NCBI RefSeq assembly: GCF_030272615.1
Contig: NC_081406.1
Location: 463,726,072-463,788,071, forward strand
Source of the DNA: Cryptomeria japonica
Lineage: Eukaryota; Streptophyta; Pinopsida; Cupressales; Cupressaceae
DNA length: 62,000 nucleotides
Reading direction: 5' to 3'
A program made the position numbers and the translations under genes. Under the pieces are notes generated by a model that saw only the letters and a list, made by a program, of their open reading frames with translations, did not search any database and had not been told where the DNA came from. Positions 12,710-25,370 of the stretch are shown here, piece by piece (positions within the stretch are counted from its first letter, which is position 1; each line of letters starts with the position of its first letter).

Positions 12710-14737
12710 GTGTTTATATGTAGCTTTTAAACCTTTTCAAATTTAATTTTCAGGTAAGGTTAATAAAGGTAAGTAAATTCCCACAATTTGCAAAGTCAAC
12801 ATTCATCTTTTGAATTTTGAGTCTAATTTGTTTGGACAAGGGCACCCCACTCTATTCCTAGAAAAATGAGCCATGAAAAAGGTTGTGAATAGGGTAATGC
12901 ATCAGTTTTAAAGAAATGATCGTAAAAATAAGTTGAATTAGTCATAAATTACTTGAAAAAATACCAAAGTGGTTCCAAACCTAGTGTCAAATTGTAAAGG
13001 TATACAATTTACGATAGTACAATAACTTGTTCAATTTTTTATGTGAAGTTGTTGAACTTTTTTTTTTCATTGTCACTTAGAGGCCTAGTTTGTCTCATCA
13101 TGACCCTTATAGAAATGTATTTTATGGTTTTTGAAAAAACATGACCACTTTTTGTGGCCCCCCTTTTTCTCACCAATTTTTTTTAAAATTGTAGTTTAGA
13201 AAATAAGTTTGGTGCATTATAACTCTTATTTTCATACATTTTCAATTTTATAAGTCTTTCATTTTTTAAAAGAAAAAAGTGGCCACTTAAGAGCCCCATT
13301 TGGCCCCCCATTTTCATACACTTACTCCTAATGAAATACTATATATAGATAGTCCCCTATGGAACATATAAGATTCTTTTTATATCTCCCTCAGCCACAA
13401 TTTTTAATGCTTCTATTTTCTAATGACTCTAGTGTGACTTGCTTTTCCAATCATTTTATCTTTTTGTTTTCTTTTCTTTTTTATCTTTTTATCTTGGGTT
13501 TTCTCACTAACTTGTCCTACATCCTTTTTGGTTATAGAAAATATGTATTGTCTCAATCATGCCTATAATCAATGTGATATTTTATTTAAATTCTATCTAA
13601 TTATTAATAGAGTAAGAGAAGGCCCTTATCCGTAACTTTAATTACCAAACAAAGGAGCATAAAAGCTTCAAATCTCAACTAATAATGTTAGATGGGTCAT
13701 CATATTTTAGATTATTCTCATCTTGAACTTTTACAAAATTTTTAATATTTTCAATTTAATCATGATATATTGTTGTTTAATGTGCTTGATGTATGGAAAA
13801 TAGTAGATTGACCTTTTTTTATGTTAATATTTTACTTGTTTACTAGGCTCCACTTATTCTTTCTTAATATTTTGATTTTTCTTTGGAACCCATTTGAAAT
13901 TAGCATCTTCAAATAAGGTGGCATCGAGATTGGTGAAATTTGCTTCCTTATTTTTCTTTGGAGCATAAATATGGAATCTTCGATGTTTTCATATATGGAG
14001 GAATGTCATTATTATTGTCTACTACTATTTTTTCCCTTTTTACCCTTTTTTTTTTTCTTTTGATGTATTCCTTTGGTATAATTAATAAATTCTATATTTG
14101 TGTTCATAATAAAATTCTATTTAATGTTCCTTACTCTTATAATCATAACAAATGTCACTGAGAGTGTCGAACATAATTTTCAAGTGTGAAGTGACTTGAC
14201 TCTAAATTGTAATCATGACCATTTTAATCATTTAGAATATCTTAAAAATATTATAATTATCACAAAAAAGGTTTAACTAATGAATTTTTTCTTTGGTTTC
14301 ATACAAAGTTTCTATTTGATGTTTGTTTCCTTTGCAATCTTATAAATTTCTTTGTTTGAGTGACAACATTATTTTCAAGTTTAAAGTAGTATATATGTAT
14401 CTCTCATCACTACTATAATATTCTCTTGGAAAACATAATTTAGACATTGATGTATCAGAGAGGGTATCACAATTACTATTGTAACAAAGGTCTTCCAAGT
14501 AAACTACAAAATCTAGCCAATGGAACACGATATGGAAAACTTCACCTATCTCCTTAAACCCCATCTCAAGAGGAAATACAAAACTCTCTAAAGTGTCCAC
14601 AAGAACCCCGTTGGCTATGTTTAGACAAACACATAAATAGTTTTATATTTGTTTGATGTTAATTTTTTAATTATATCAAATTATTCTATGCATATGCTAT
14701 ATTAATTGCCTGGATTAATGTGAATACCTTCACATTG
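12708..14737. other. Unassigned AT-rich sequence before copia-1
   Basis: No reading frame shows a conserved motif. Several plus- and minus-strand frames of 60-90 codons are expected by chance in AT-rich DNA. The right edge is the putative 5-bp TSD of copia-1 (TTGAT, 14738-14742). Confidence 0.4.
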
Positions 14738-14742
14738 TTGAT

Positions 14743-16144
14743 TGGTTGTATGATGAAAGAACAAGGATCTGGTCAACTACTGAGAAAGGGGGGGGGTGAA
14801 TCACTAGATAGTAAAACTGATAAAACTTCACCAATCTCAAAATCAATCTCTCAAAGTAAACTTAGAACTATCAATGCAATATCTCTGTGAAGATAAAAAT
14901 TGTCAAACTAAACCGGTTGACTATTAAAATAGATAAAAATAATCAACTTGAAACTTATAACCATTAAAATACTTTTATTGACATAAGTAAAACTTCATTT
15001 CGTATTGCTGTCAGTTATCATGACTTATCAAAGTGGAATAAGTAGTTAAGAAAATCAACCATAGAAACATAACCCAAAAAAAATTCACCACTTGACACAA
15101 TATTTTTGACGTGGAAACCCAAATGGAAAAAACCACGGTGAGATGGAACTCACACAAAATTTTGAACTCTTCTAAAGTTCGCCCTGTTAGGAGCCAAGCC
15201 TATTAAAGCTCTACAAAAATGCCTATTAAGAATTGATCCTGTTAGGAACCACTCGGTCAAGAGATTAACTATAATGCCTTGTTAGAAGCAATACCCTGTG
15301 AGGAGTAACCTTTGTAAAGGATTTAGAATCCAAACTAATAAATCACCTTGTTAGAGGATTTGAATAAAACCAAGCTTGTTAGAGCTTACCCGGTTAGGGG
15401 ATTTAACTGCTATAATTGCTAGAAAACAACAAGAGTTTGTTGATATGTTTGAATAGCACTTCATTTGCTTGTTCAGATCCTTTGCACGCTCCTATCTGCC
15501 TTTACTCAAACTGCAGATACATCATCTAGTTTGGCAACCACACATTCAATCCAACTTTTCCAACACACTCAAACTAAACAACTCATCAACCTTATAAACA
15601 AATCAACTAGGTTGGTAACATAACAAAAACTTAATTCTCATAGAGATTAAAAAAAATTCGGTTCAAGTATGACCGTTGGATTACATTAAAATAGCTACAC
15701 ATCATTCAAGAAAACCTCAATCACTCCTTGATTACCGCTTCATCGAACTCAGTAACTCATCATGCACTTTGCATTATATGCAATATACTTGCTCATTCCC
15801 AAGACAAAAAAATGTTACCTCAATGCACCAAAATCACTTTGAAACTCTCTTCATACAATATGCATATGTGTTATAATCATTAACGCTCATCATCAAATCA
15901 TAAACCAATATAGCCAATTCACCAGACTTAATTGGTTAGGGTTTATCAAAACAATAGGTTGGGTTTACCGATTCAACCCTCCAATACTTAGCAATATCAG
16001 CTCACTCCAAAAACTTTCCTATTGATTACAATTCCTTCACTTATGTCTTCCTACTGGTTACAAAACATCATTACAATAATAACATTACCCCTTAATTGAC
16101 ATTAATAACATATCATTAATGCAATCTTCATGCAAATTCCAATA
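14743..16144 (-). repeat. Copia-1 3' LTR
   Basis: At 1402 bp it matches the 5' LTR at 45500-46907 (1408 bp) along its length. The sense-strand start is mutated (TATTGGAATTTGCATG against TGTTGGCATTTGCATG). It contains repeated CTAACAAGG-like modules (about 15180-15410), the paired GTTTTTCC/GGGTTTCCACG motif (15108-15140) and a C9 run (G run 14788-14796) about 45 bp from its end. Many substitutions separate the two LTRs, so the insertion is not recent. Confidence 0.85.
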
Positions 16145-16158
16145 ATCTTCCCCTTTGG
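16145..16158 (-). other. Copia-1 polypurine tract
   Basis: On the minus strand CCAAAGGGGAAGAT sits directly before the 3' LTR, where plus-strand DNA synthesis is primed in LTR retroelements. Confidence 0.75.
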
Positions 16159-16505
16159 CATTGATGGCAATACAAATATTAATACCATTGATTGTTGTGA
16201 TTGTGAATAGGAATCCTGGTTTAGAATTTACCATTGTACTCTCATTATCTTCATCTTGTCTTCAATTTGTCTTTAGCTACTAGCTGGTTGTACATAATAC
16301 AATTCTACTCACAATAATCACATAGTTCTTCTCCTCCTTTGACAACAATGCCAAATAAAAAGTAAAACAGGCAATGTAAAACTTCATTGTGTAGCATCAA
16401 CAACCTACAACTTGATTCAAGCCCCATGGAATAACTCCACTTCTACACCAATCTTGCTATAAAATTCTGCAAGTAGCTCCGAGATTGATGTAATCTACAT
16501 CATGC

Positions 16506-18099
16506 TCAATTTAACTCATGAAGGGGTACAACCCCTAACTGACTTCTAAGATACTCAACGGTAGTCTTAGGATGATGTTTAGTAAAGATATCTGCAAGTT
16601 ACTCCTTGGTAGAAACATGCTCTAAGATCACATCTTTACTTTGCACTTTTTCCCTCAAGAAATGATACTTCAATTCAATGTGCTTGGTTCGTGCATGCAA
16701 GACAGGGTTCTTTGAAATGTTTATGACACTAGTATTCTCACATAAGATCTTTCTAGGTTTTTTAAACTTCATCTTGAAACCTTCCAAAATGTATTTCATC
16801 CAGATAGCCTGGGTACAATTCATATAAGCTGCAACATACTCAGCTTCAACAATAGATTGTGAAATACAACTCTTCTTTTTACTACTCAATGAAACAAGTC
16901 TTCCTCCAAGAAAGAATGCTCCACCGATTGTGCTTTTTTGGTCATCAACATTACTTGCCCAGTCTGCATTTGTGTACACCTTCAAATCAAAGTTTCCTCC
17001 ATATGGATAGCATAATCCATAGTCAACAATACCTTTCAAATATCTGAAAATCCTCTTAGTTGCTATCAAATGTGTTTCCTTCAGATTCTTCTGAAATCTT
17101 GCAACTACACCAATTACATGAGCTATATCCGCTCTCCTGTGAACAACATAGTGCAATTTTCCAATCATTGGCCTGTGCTCTTTCTCATCAACAGATGTGG
17201 CCTCATCTTCCTTAGACAATTTACAACCTGTAACCATTGGTGTCCCAATTGGTTTATAGTCACTCATATCAAATGTCTTTAATACCTCTTTCACATACTT
17301 ATACTGTGTGATGAAAATACCACTCTTCATTTGTTGTATTTGCAAACCTATGAATTTTTTTTATCTCCCACTAGAGATATTTCAAACTCACTTTTCATTT
17401 CATTTGCAAAGTTATTGCTCATGTCATCATTTCCTCCAAATATGATATCATCTACAAACACTTCACTAACCAATATTTTATCTCCTTTAGATTTAAGATA
17501 TATTTTGCTATCTTCACTGGTTCTCTGAAATCCTATCTTCATTAGGTGTGAATGAAGCCTTTCATACCATGTTCTTGGTGCTATTTTCAATCCATATAGT
17601 GCCTTGTGCAAATTAAATACTATGTCCTTCTTGTTTGTTAAAGCATAACCATCTGGCTGCTCAATGTATACTTCCTCTTCTAGTATTCCATTCAAAAATG
17701 TTGACTTTACATCCATCTAGTATACTTTGAATCCTTTATGAGCTGCAAAAGCCAGTAAAGTTTTGACACCTTCCAATCTGGCCACTAGTACGAAAGTCTC
17801 ACCATAATATTCTCCTTCTTCTTGTGCATAACCTTTGCAAAACAATCTAGCTTTGTTGCGAACTACAACACCATCTTCATTGAACATGTTCATGAAAACC
17901 CACTTAGTACCTATTAATTTTTTATTTACTGACCAAGGTACTAGAGTCCTTGTGTTGTTTTTCTCAATTTGTTCAAGCTCCTTCTCCATAGCTTTAACCC
18001 AATGATCATCACCAAATGCTTCCTTAGCAGTTTAGGCTCAATAGTGGAGATCATGCAGGAATTTTCTCTGATTCTTGTTCTAGTTTGTACTCCAGCATC
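16506..18099 (-). pseudogene. Copia-1 reverse transcriptase and RNase H (degenerate)
   Basis: This is the C-terminal half of a Ty1/copia polyprotein. The RT has the N-terminal KWVF segment near 17900, the block beginning MDVKSTFLNG near 17710 (usually DVKTAFLNG), ALYGLK, and the catalytic box FVDDIIFG near 17450, which keeps both aspartates. After a frameshift near 17345 come KPIGTPM and RNase H. The RNase H motif reads YTNADWAS where YTDADWAG is usual, so the first catalytic Asp is Asn. ADIFTK follows, and the terminal stop is at 16506-16508. In-frame stops interrupt it (one just before MDVKS, one just before LADIFTK, both consistent with Gln codons lost). Both enzymes would act in cytoplasmic particles to make the element's cDNA; this copy cannot be expressed intact. 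Confidence 0.88.
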
Positions 18100-19545
18100 C
18101 TTATCTCCAATACTTTATTCAGGATTGTTATTGAGTCTCACATACCTCGGAATAAGATGATTATTACCTTCGGGTTCATCTTCATTATCATCATCTTCTT
18201 CTGAGTCTACCTGTTCTGGTTGAACTAGTACATCAATATTTGCTTTACCAATTTAAGGTTTCATAGGTTCTGGTTCCAAAAACAAAATGAAAGGGTCTTC
18301 ATCCTTTTTCTCTACATTGGTTTCTCCTGAGACTTTAGGATACTCATCCACTCAAACATCAACACTCTCAATGATTCTTTGTGTCTGGTTGTTAAAACAC
18401 TTGTATGCCTTACTCTTAGTGGAGTAAACAAGAAATATACCTTCATCACTTTTATCCTCAAACTTGCTAATATAGTCACCTCTCTTAATGAAAAAATTGC
18501 TACCAAATATCTTAAAATAATCAACATTAGGTGATCTACCATACCAATATTCATAAAGAGTCTTGTCCTTACCTCTTTTTACCAAAATCTTGTTCATAGT
18601 GTAGACAGTTGTGCTGACAGCTTCTCTCCAAAACGTTTTCGCTACACCTCCTTGTATCAACATCATCCTAGTAGCTTCGACAATTGACTGGTTGTTTCTC
18701 TCTACAATAACATTCTGTTGTGGTGTCCTCAGTACAGAAAGTTGTTGTTTGATACCATTCTCTTCACAATATCTAGTGAATTCCTAAGAAGTGAATTCTC
18801 CACCTTGAGTTGTCCTCAGACACTTTATCTTCTTTCCACTCTCCTTTTTAGCTAAGGCCCTGAATGCCTTGAATTTACCAAATGCCTCTATTTTATCCTT
18901 CAAGAATGTGACCCACATCATCCTTGAGCAATCACCAATGAAGATCATAAAATATCTATCACCTTGAATACTTTTAGTCCTTATTGGTCCACATAGGTCT
19001 GTATGAACCAAATCTAACAGTTGCTCTGCTGAAAAAGACTTGCTCTTAAAAGTTGAGGATGTCATCTTTCCTAATTAACATTCCTTAGATAGAGCGTTAA
19101 CCGGTTTGTCCAATTGAGGAAAACGTCTCATTGACTTTGACTTACTCACTTTAACAATGTTATAAAAATTCAAATGACAAAATCACCTATGCCAAAGCCA
19201 ACTTTAATCTATTTTAGCAATTAAACAGTTGCTGACTTTAGGATTCAGGTGAAACAGGTTACCTTTAGTTTTCTTGTTGGTTGCAATCAATTCACCTTTG
19301 CTATCATAGATTTTGCACATACCATTTTTAAACTCCAATGGATATGCTCTGCCATTGAGCTGGGCAACATTGAACAGATTGTGCTTTAGACCTTCAACCT
19401 AATAGACATCATCTGCACTGCTCTTTCCATTAATAGAAATAGTTCCCTTACCTTTAATCATCCAGGGTGAGTCATTACCAAATCTTACAACTCCACCATC
19501 AAATTCCTTCAAAGAAAGAAATTTGCTCCGATCACCGGTCATATG
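18100..19545 (-). pseudogene. Copia-1 protease remainder, pre-integrase and integrase (degenerate)
   Basis: Reading the minus strand from 19545, the protease resumes at HHMTGD, passes through the LKHNLLSVAQLN-like region (near 19370) and the pre-integrase zinc-finger segment, and enters the integrase core with HTDLCGP (first catalytic Asp, near 19000), SRMMWVTFLKDK, LRTTQGGEF (the second catalytic Asp is expected in LRTDxGGEF and is missing) and TPQQN near 18720. The downstream linker with ERNN and the VDEYPKVSG region is also present. Stops occur near 18783 and 18351. Integrase would join the cDNA to host DNA. The N-terminal part of the protease lies 23.8 kb away at 43357, on the other side of the gypsy dimer. 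Confidence 0.85.
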
Positions 19546-19550
19546 ATGTG
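19546..19550. repeat. Left TSD (ATGTG) of the gypsy dimer
   Basis: ATGTG here and at 43352-43356 flank the outer LTR ends, and deleting the dimer plus one copy restores a contiguous copia protease reading (DSGCSH joined to HMTGD). The paralogous site in copia-2 near 50337 confirms the empty-site arrangement. Confidence 0.92.
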
Positions 19551-22341
19551 TGTGAGGCCCTACCCCGACTTAATTTGACATTTTCAGTTATTTGCATATT
19601 CAGACTATTATGGATGCTTTATTTTATGCTTTATGGATTTAGAACTTACATGATTCCATGATTGGATCACATTGACATATGTTGATGCTTTATTTTATGC
19701 ATGATGATTATGAAACTTTATATGTTGCTAGAATAGAATTACTTTGAAATGGTGAATGTCATTATTGGAATCGCAGGACTTCATTTTGATGATAGAAAAA
19801 TGATGCTTATTCTATGAATGGTTCAATTTTGAGAATTATGTTAATTGCTTATGTGGAATCGAATTTGAATGAATGAGATATTGAATTATTGTTTCCAAAT
19901 GTATGAGTGTTTGATGTGCAATGAAATCCATGTATTTAATTATGTATAATTATGATTATTTGGAATTACTAATGTGTTAATTGAGATGCGCAGGAAAATT
20001 ATCCATGTGACCATGGAATTTATATGGAGAACCAAACCTAGACCAATGTACATTTGTTAAGCCACGGGTTGTCTATTTGGAGAGACAACACCCCATTTGT
20101 AATGTATTTTATTTGTGAAGTGTATGATGCTTGACTGTTAAAATTAATTTTTATGTATATGTGTAATCCTACAAGAGACAAATTCCATGTGTGATTTTCT
20201 ATATTGTATTTTATTGTGTCACTTGACACATGTGCTGATTAGTGTCATTGATTTTGACTTGTCTCTTGGAGGGAGTTTTGTTTCTACCAAAGCCATTCAA
20301 ACACATGAGTGTGGTCCCAAATTTGCCTTGGGTAGGGAGTCTTGGGAGTGGTCAACTCAGGTTTGACCCGTAGGTTAACTTCAGTTGGGTTTCTAAGGGG
20401 TTAAATGGACTCCTAGGGTCAGTTTTAGGGCCTTTCCAAAGGTCCAAAGGGTATACCTATGGGTTAGGGGTATTTTGAAACATGTGACTACTCCCATGTG
20501 ACTGTTTAGTCACCTCAAAAAGTGGTTTTTCCAAGGTGAGCGAAAATTTAACTTAGAAGGTTCCTCCTAGGATAGACAACCTTCCCTTTTGATGTCAAAC
20601 TCTCTTCCCCATCTTCTCTCACCTTTTCCCTTTCCAGTTTTAGTAATTTGTAAGAGTTTGGGAAGAGCAACCAATGGGAACTCTCACCTCACCCAAGGGG
20701 TTGGGAAGTGTGTGAGAGGCCTTCTTAGGCAAGAATTAGAGACTTAGTGAGGAATCACCTACTCTACATTGTTGGAGATTATGCATTTGTTTTGAAAATT
20801 AGTTGTAGAATAGAAATTTTGGGAAAGATTGGAGGAAAGTTTGTATGGATTTGGGCAGCTCATCCCCAACTAAATCTAACATACCTATTGGCAGAATAAG
20901 GTTGGTTTTATTTCCTCTTATTTATGTTTTTTATGTTGTTTTGTTGAAGGAAAGAAATGCTTGTTGAAAGAGATGTGTTTATGTAAATTGTTGTTGGAGA
21001 AAAAAAAAATGTAAGCTTTCATTTCTATGTTTTTGTTTATGTGTTCTTGTTTTGGGAGTGTCCAAGATCTCCTACTCTTGGGGGAGTAGGATGGTCTTGG
21101 GGTGGAAGGAGTATGACAGCCTTGGGTGAGAGGCTCTCCTTATGGAGAGTGATCTCAAGGGTGTCCTTTATGACCCTTGCTGTATAGCCTTGCATATGCA
21201 TTTGGGGGTCATAAGGGGAGAAAATATGGCCTTTGAGCCTTTGGGGGGCATAAGGTATGGGGATGTATCTTTTGTTGTATTTTGTATTGCCATGAGGTGG
21301 CTTGAGTTGTATTTTGGCTTGCAATCTCCCCAATGGTTCTTGGTCCAGTTCCACCTATGGAAAGATCATCACAAGATGTGGTGAAAGTGTAGCTTGGTAT
21401 GGGAAGATGTATGTTGAGTGTTTGCCTTATTTGTTGTGGTGTTTGCTTGTTTGTAACCCGTCTAGTGCTTGGTTCTCCAAGCTCGGGGGTGGCTTCTAGT
21501 AAGCCTAGGCTGGGAGGTGAGCTCTCCATGGTCAAGTTGTGTTTTTATTGTAGGTTGCTTGGGAGGGGAAAAGAAAGAATAAAGAGCTTTGTTGCTATTT
21601 TATGTTGTAGAAAAGTTTAAAAGACAAATGTATTTAATTTTGAAGTTTGTAAAGAAAAAGAGAGCCATTGTTGTATTTATTTTTTCAAAAGAAAAGAAAA
21701 GTATTATTTTATTCATATTACCATGGAAAGGAAAATATTGTTTGGTTTTTAAACCCATTTGTATTCATATCTACTTTGTATCTACATTGGCTAAAGAAAT
21801 ATATATTTTTCCTACTTTGGTAGTTTTGCAAAAAGAAAGAAGAAATGTATTAGCTTGTATTTAAATCTTCATGTTTTACAAAAAAAATGAAGTAGATGCA
21901 TTTTTGTGTAACTTGAAAATAAAATTAGTTGCTACTACATATTCCTATATGTATTTATGCTACTGCAAATTTAATTAAACCTGTCATTATTTTTCCATTC
22001 AAAGCAGAAATAAATCTTATTATAGTAGTCTATTTCTTTTCAAAAAAAATTAGCATTTAGTTTTAGTTTATTTTGTTATAAAAAAAAAGAATATATATTA
22101 AGTTGTTGTTAGGATGCATTGTAAATGTTAGTTGTAGAATGTTGTTTTTAAACAAAAAAGAAAATAGAATATTCAACATATATATTTCTTCAATTTAAAA
22201 AAAAAAAAATATACTCTACCCCATTATTCAAACTACAAATAACATTAGTAAAATCCCTGCATGCATTCTAAAGTTATACAAAACAGTAATCTCATAAACT
22301 TGCCTAAATGAGTTGTAAATGGTAATAAACATATATATATT

Positions 22342-22397
<56 letters not shown>

Positions 22398-22483
22398 GCC
22401 ATATATATATTTTCTTCATTAAAATGTTATTCTGAAAATCTGTTATAAAAAAAAAATAAGACCAGTAATGTGTTTTACTAGAT

Positions 22484-22587
<104 letters not shown>

Positions 22588-22701
22588 GTATATATTTATA
22601 AACGTCATTTTTTTTTTTAAACACATTTATTAAACACACAAAAAAAATATAAACTTAAAAAAAAAAAAAGTGTTTTGCAAAGAAAGGTGTGCCACAGCCT
22701 T

Positions 22702-22890
22702 GCGCGGCGACGCCCACAGTCTGCGGGAGCCACAGCTGTGGGCGGCGACGCCCGCAGGCTGCGGGAGCCGCAACTGTGGCCAGCACCGTCCACAGGCTGC
22801 GGAACCCGAAGTTGTGGGTGGCGACGTCCACAGACTGCGGGAACCGCAGCTATGGGCGGCACTGTCCGTAGCCCGCGGCACTCCCACACC
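22702..22890 (+). repeat. GC-rich 38-39 bp minisatellite in LTR1, about five units
   Basis: Degenerate units share the frame GGCGACGCCCACAG..CTGCGGGAGCC..AGCTGTGG. The block is CpG-rich inside an otherwise very AT-rich LTR. Overlapping open frames on both strands are by-products of the repeat. Confidence 0.88.
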
Positions 22891-23871
22891 GCTTCCTCAC
22901 CCTTCTTCTACCATAAAAGAAAGAAACCCCGATTCGGCCCTGCACGCGCCACCATGGGGATAAATGTGGAACAAAAAAAAAAAAGCCCTTCCATGGCCGC
23001 CGCCACTCCTTCACCTGCACACACACACAAAATAATAATAGAACATCATACACACACACACACAGCCCACATATAAAAAAAAAGGGGATAATAGATGTTA
23101 ACTTATTTGCCCTAACCCTAGTTTCGGGTTAGGGCAAACACACATAGAATTTAAAATAAGTAAGTGTGTGTGGGAGTGTATTGAAAGGGGGTTGAATAAT
23201 ATAATAAAATAAAAACCCCACCTTCCCTTTTGAATATATTCATAAGCATATGTACAAATTTATAGGTAAATATATAAATATATATATATATATAAGTAGT
23301 TTAATTTCCATATTTATTTGGGATCAAATGGTTTTTTTTTTGTAAAATAAGAAATGTTCTTTTAATTAATAAATGAATGTAGGCGCATTTACTGAGAAGA
23401 ATTTAAAATGTTGGGTAGGATAAACCCTTGGGAAAACATAATGATTTATGTAGTGCCCTATTGGTCCATTTATCTTGAAATTTATTAGGCACTTCTTCAT
23501 TAATGAATATTTTATTTAGTGGGTTAATTTAATCAAAGAGTTAGGGGAAATTAAATTTAGACCCTAGGTAATTAAAGAACTATAAGAGATTATTGATCAA
23601 TTAAATTAAAGATCATGTATTACATTTGAGATTAATTGCTAAGGGAAAATTATTTATTTAATAATGGAGATTAGTGATAACTTTTTGGGGAAATATTAGC
23701 TTGCTTAAAACTTAGAAAATTTTCTCGCTCAATTAATTTAATTGTTTGATTCATTCAAAACATAGTTAAGACCAAACTGGTTTGCTTTATTTTAATAAAG
23801 TAGTCGTTCTAAGTTAAGTATTTTAAAAAAAAATTATTCCGTTTGTGCCCAGAAGTTTGGGCATGACATTT

Positions 23872-23883
23872 TGGTATTAGAGC
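23872..23883 (+). other. Primer-binding site of internal A (initiator tRNA-Met)
   Basis: TGGTATTAGAGC lies 3 bp after LTR1. It differs from the standard TGGTATCAGAGC at one base (C to T). The leader to the gag start is about 160 bp and very AT-rich, with no gene. Confidence 0.88.
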
Positions 23884-24042
23884 AAGGTTGCCAACACTAG
23901 GAACCTTACTCCATTACGTTTTGCTATAATTATTTAATTAATTAAATTATATTTATTTTTATTATGATTATTTTTAAACTAGCTAAAATATTTCTCCTAA
24001 AATATTTATTTATTTCATTTTATTTTTATTTTCTTAAAAACG

Positions 24043-25370
24043 ATGCCTCCAACTACGCGACAAACTCGCAAACGTGGTAGAGGCCCTAGGCGTGAATGCA
24101 TGGCACACGAAGAGGTCATTAGGGAGGAATCGGTTCAGGAAGTGAACCCAGTAGCTCCTCCCGAATGATCAGTTGACCCAAACTGAGACATCTTGGTAGC
24201 TCTACAGAACCTGATTGGCATAGTTCAAAATAGGCTTCCGACAATAGATCATAATGTTGAGAGCCAAAACTTAGGAAGTCATAGAATAGTAGAATGGGAA
24301 CAGAGTAGGAGTCCACCTCCTAATCCCGTAGAGAGTCAGGCTGGGCATGAGCCCGAGTCCGTTCACCTACCAGCACCACCTCCAGCCGTAGCACCAGTGT
24401 ATTTTGAGAGGGCACGTCGAGATCCAGGGGATCTAATCAGAGAGGTTATGCATCTTTAGCCACCAGCTTTTGGGGGATCTACCGACGGGGTAGAAGCAGA
24501 GGCATGGCTTTTGAGCCTAGATAGGTGCTTTGCATTGCGCTCTTATGAGAGAAATCTAAAAGCACGTGCAGCAGTTCACCTATTGCGAGAAACAACCTCC
24601 ACATGGTGGAGACAAGAAGAGTATAAGTGTGGTTTAGAGATAGAAACCCTCACTTGGGAGATTTTCATAGAGAGATTCAGCGAGAGGTACTTATCAAAGC
24701 ATTTCAGACAGCATAGGGTGGATGAGTTTTATGACCTCCAGAAGAAGGGTCTTTCAGTGACCCAATACGAGAACAAGTTCTTTGAACTCTTACCGTATGT
24801 AGACTACCTGAAGGATGAGAAACTTCTTGTCAACTGATTTATCAGAGGATTGAATTCCGGCATAGCAGGACCAGTGAGGATGGCCACTCCAGGGAGCCTT
24901 CGGGTTGCCGTGGAGAAGGCTTTGATTGCCGAGGAGATTCAGGTCAGACCCCAGGACTCGAGGGATCAGTTCCAGAACCGTAACCCTACACCACAGACTT
25001 ATGGGTTTCAGAAACCCCATTGGAAAGGTAACAATAGACACTCATCGGGGTTCTCCAAAGCCCTTCCTCTGCAACAGTCATAGCAAAACCAGAGGCAAAG
25101 GCCTCCGCAGAGTCAGTAGGGCACGAAGCCCAAGAAGTGGCAGTCACAGGGTCAGAGGCAAGACCAGAGATCTCAGGTTCCTTACACACCTCTGGCGAGG
25201 ACTCAGCAGTCCTCCAGAGGTGGATATAGTAGTTCTAGCAGGACAGGGGGACAGTCTTTTTCCAGACCACAGGGAGTGCAGTTTCAAGCACGTGGCTCTT
25301 GCTTCACATGTGGAGCCATGGGACACATGGTGAGAGAGTATCCTCAGGGTCAGATGGTAGGAAATCAGAG
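24043..25370 (+). pseudogene. Internal A gag (degenerate)
   Basis: A single frame opens at the ATG at 24043 and runs without a frameshift to the stop at 28810, so gag and pol are one reading frame. Gag motifs include a basic N-terminus, a Pro-rich linker, the capsid-like core (AEAWLLSLDR near 24500, TWWRQEE near 24600, LTWEIF near 24650, RYLSKHFR near 24700) and a CCHC zinc knuckle at residues 420-433 (25300-25341). The knuckle's last cysteine is tyrosine (CFTCGAMGHMVREY), so RNA binding would be lost. In-frame stops are at 24166, 24184, 24457, 24835, 25081 and 25117. Gag would form the particle that packages element RNA; no intact product is possible here. Confidence 0.9.

Noticed and set aside
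18312-18554. 80-codon frame overlapping the copia-1 integrase in another frame
   Set aside because: Shadow of the degenerate integrase reading frame; that frame carries the recognisable motifs.
21589-21864. 91-codon frame conserved in all three gypsy LTRs (also 31736-32011 and 40968-41243)
   Set aside because: Conservation follows from LTR duplication; composition is low-complexity Lys/Ile/Phe, there are no motifs, and it lies in an AT-rich LTR. I see no sign of coding selection.
22702-22890. CRISPR-like array of short repeats
   Set aside because: Units are adjacent degenerate tandem copies without distinct spacers, in a plant retrotransposon LTR.
22630-23076. Overlapping open frames on both strands over the GC-rich block (Ala/Pro/Arg/Cys-rich products up to 133 codons)
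   Set aside because: They coincide with the 38-39 bp minisatellite, exist in several frames at once, and change with repeat number in the other LTRs; no domain is present.
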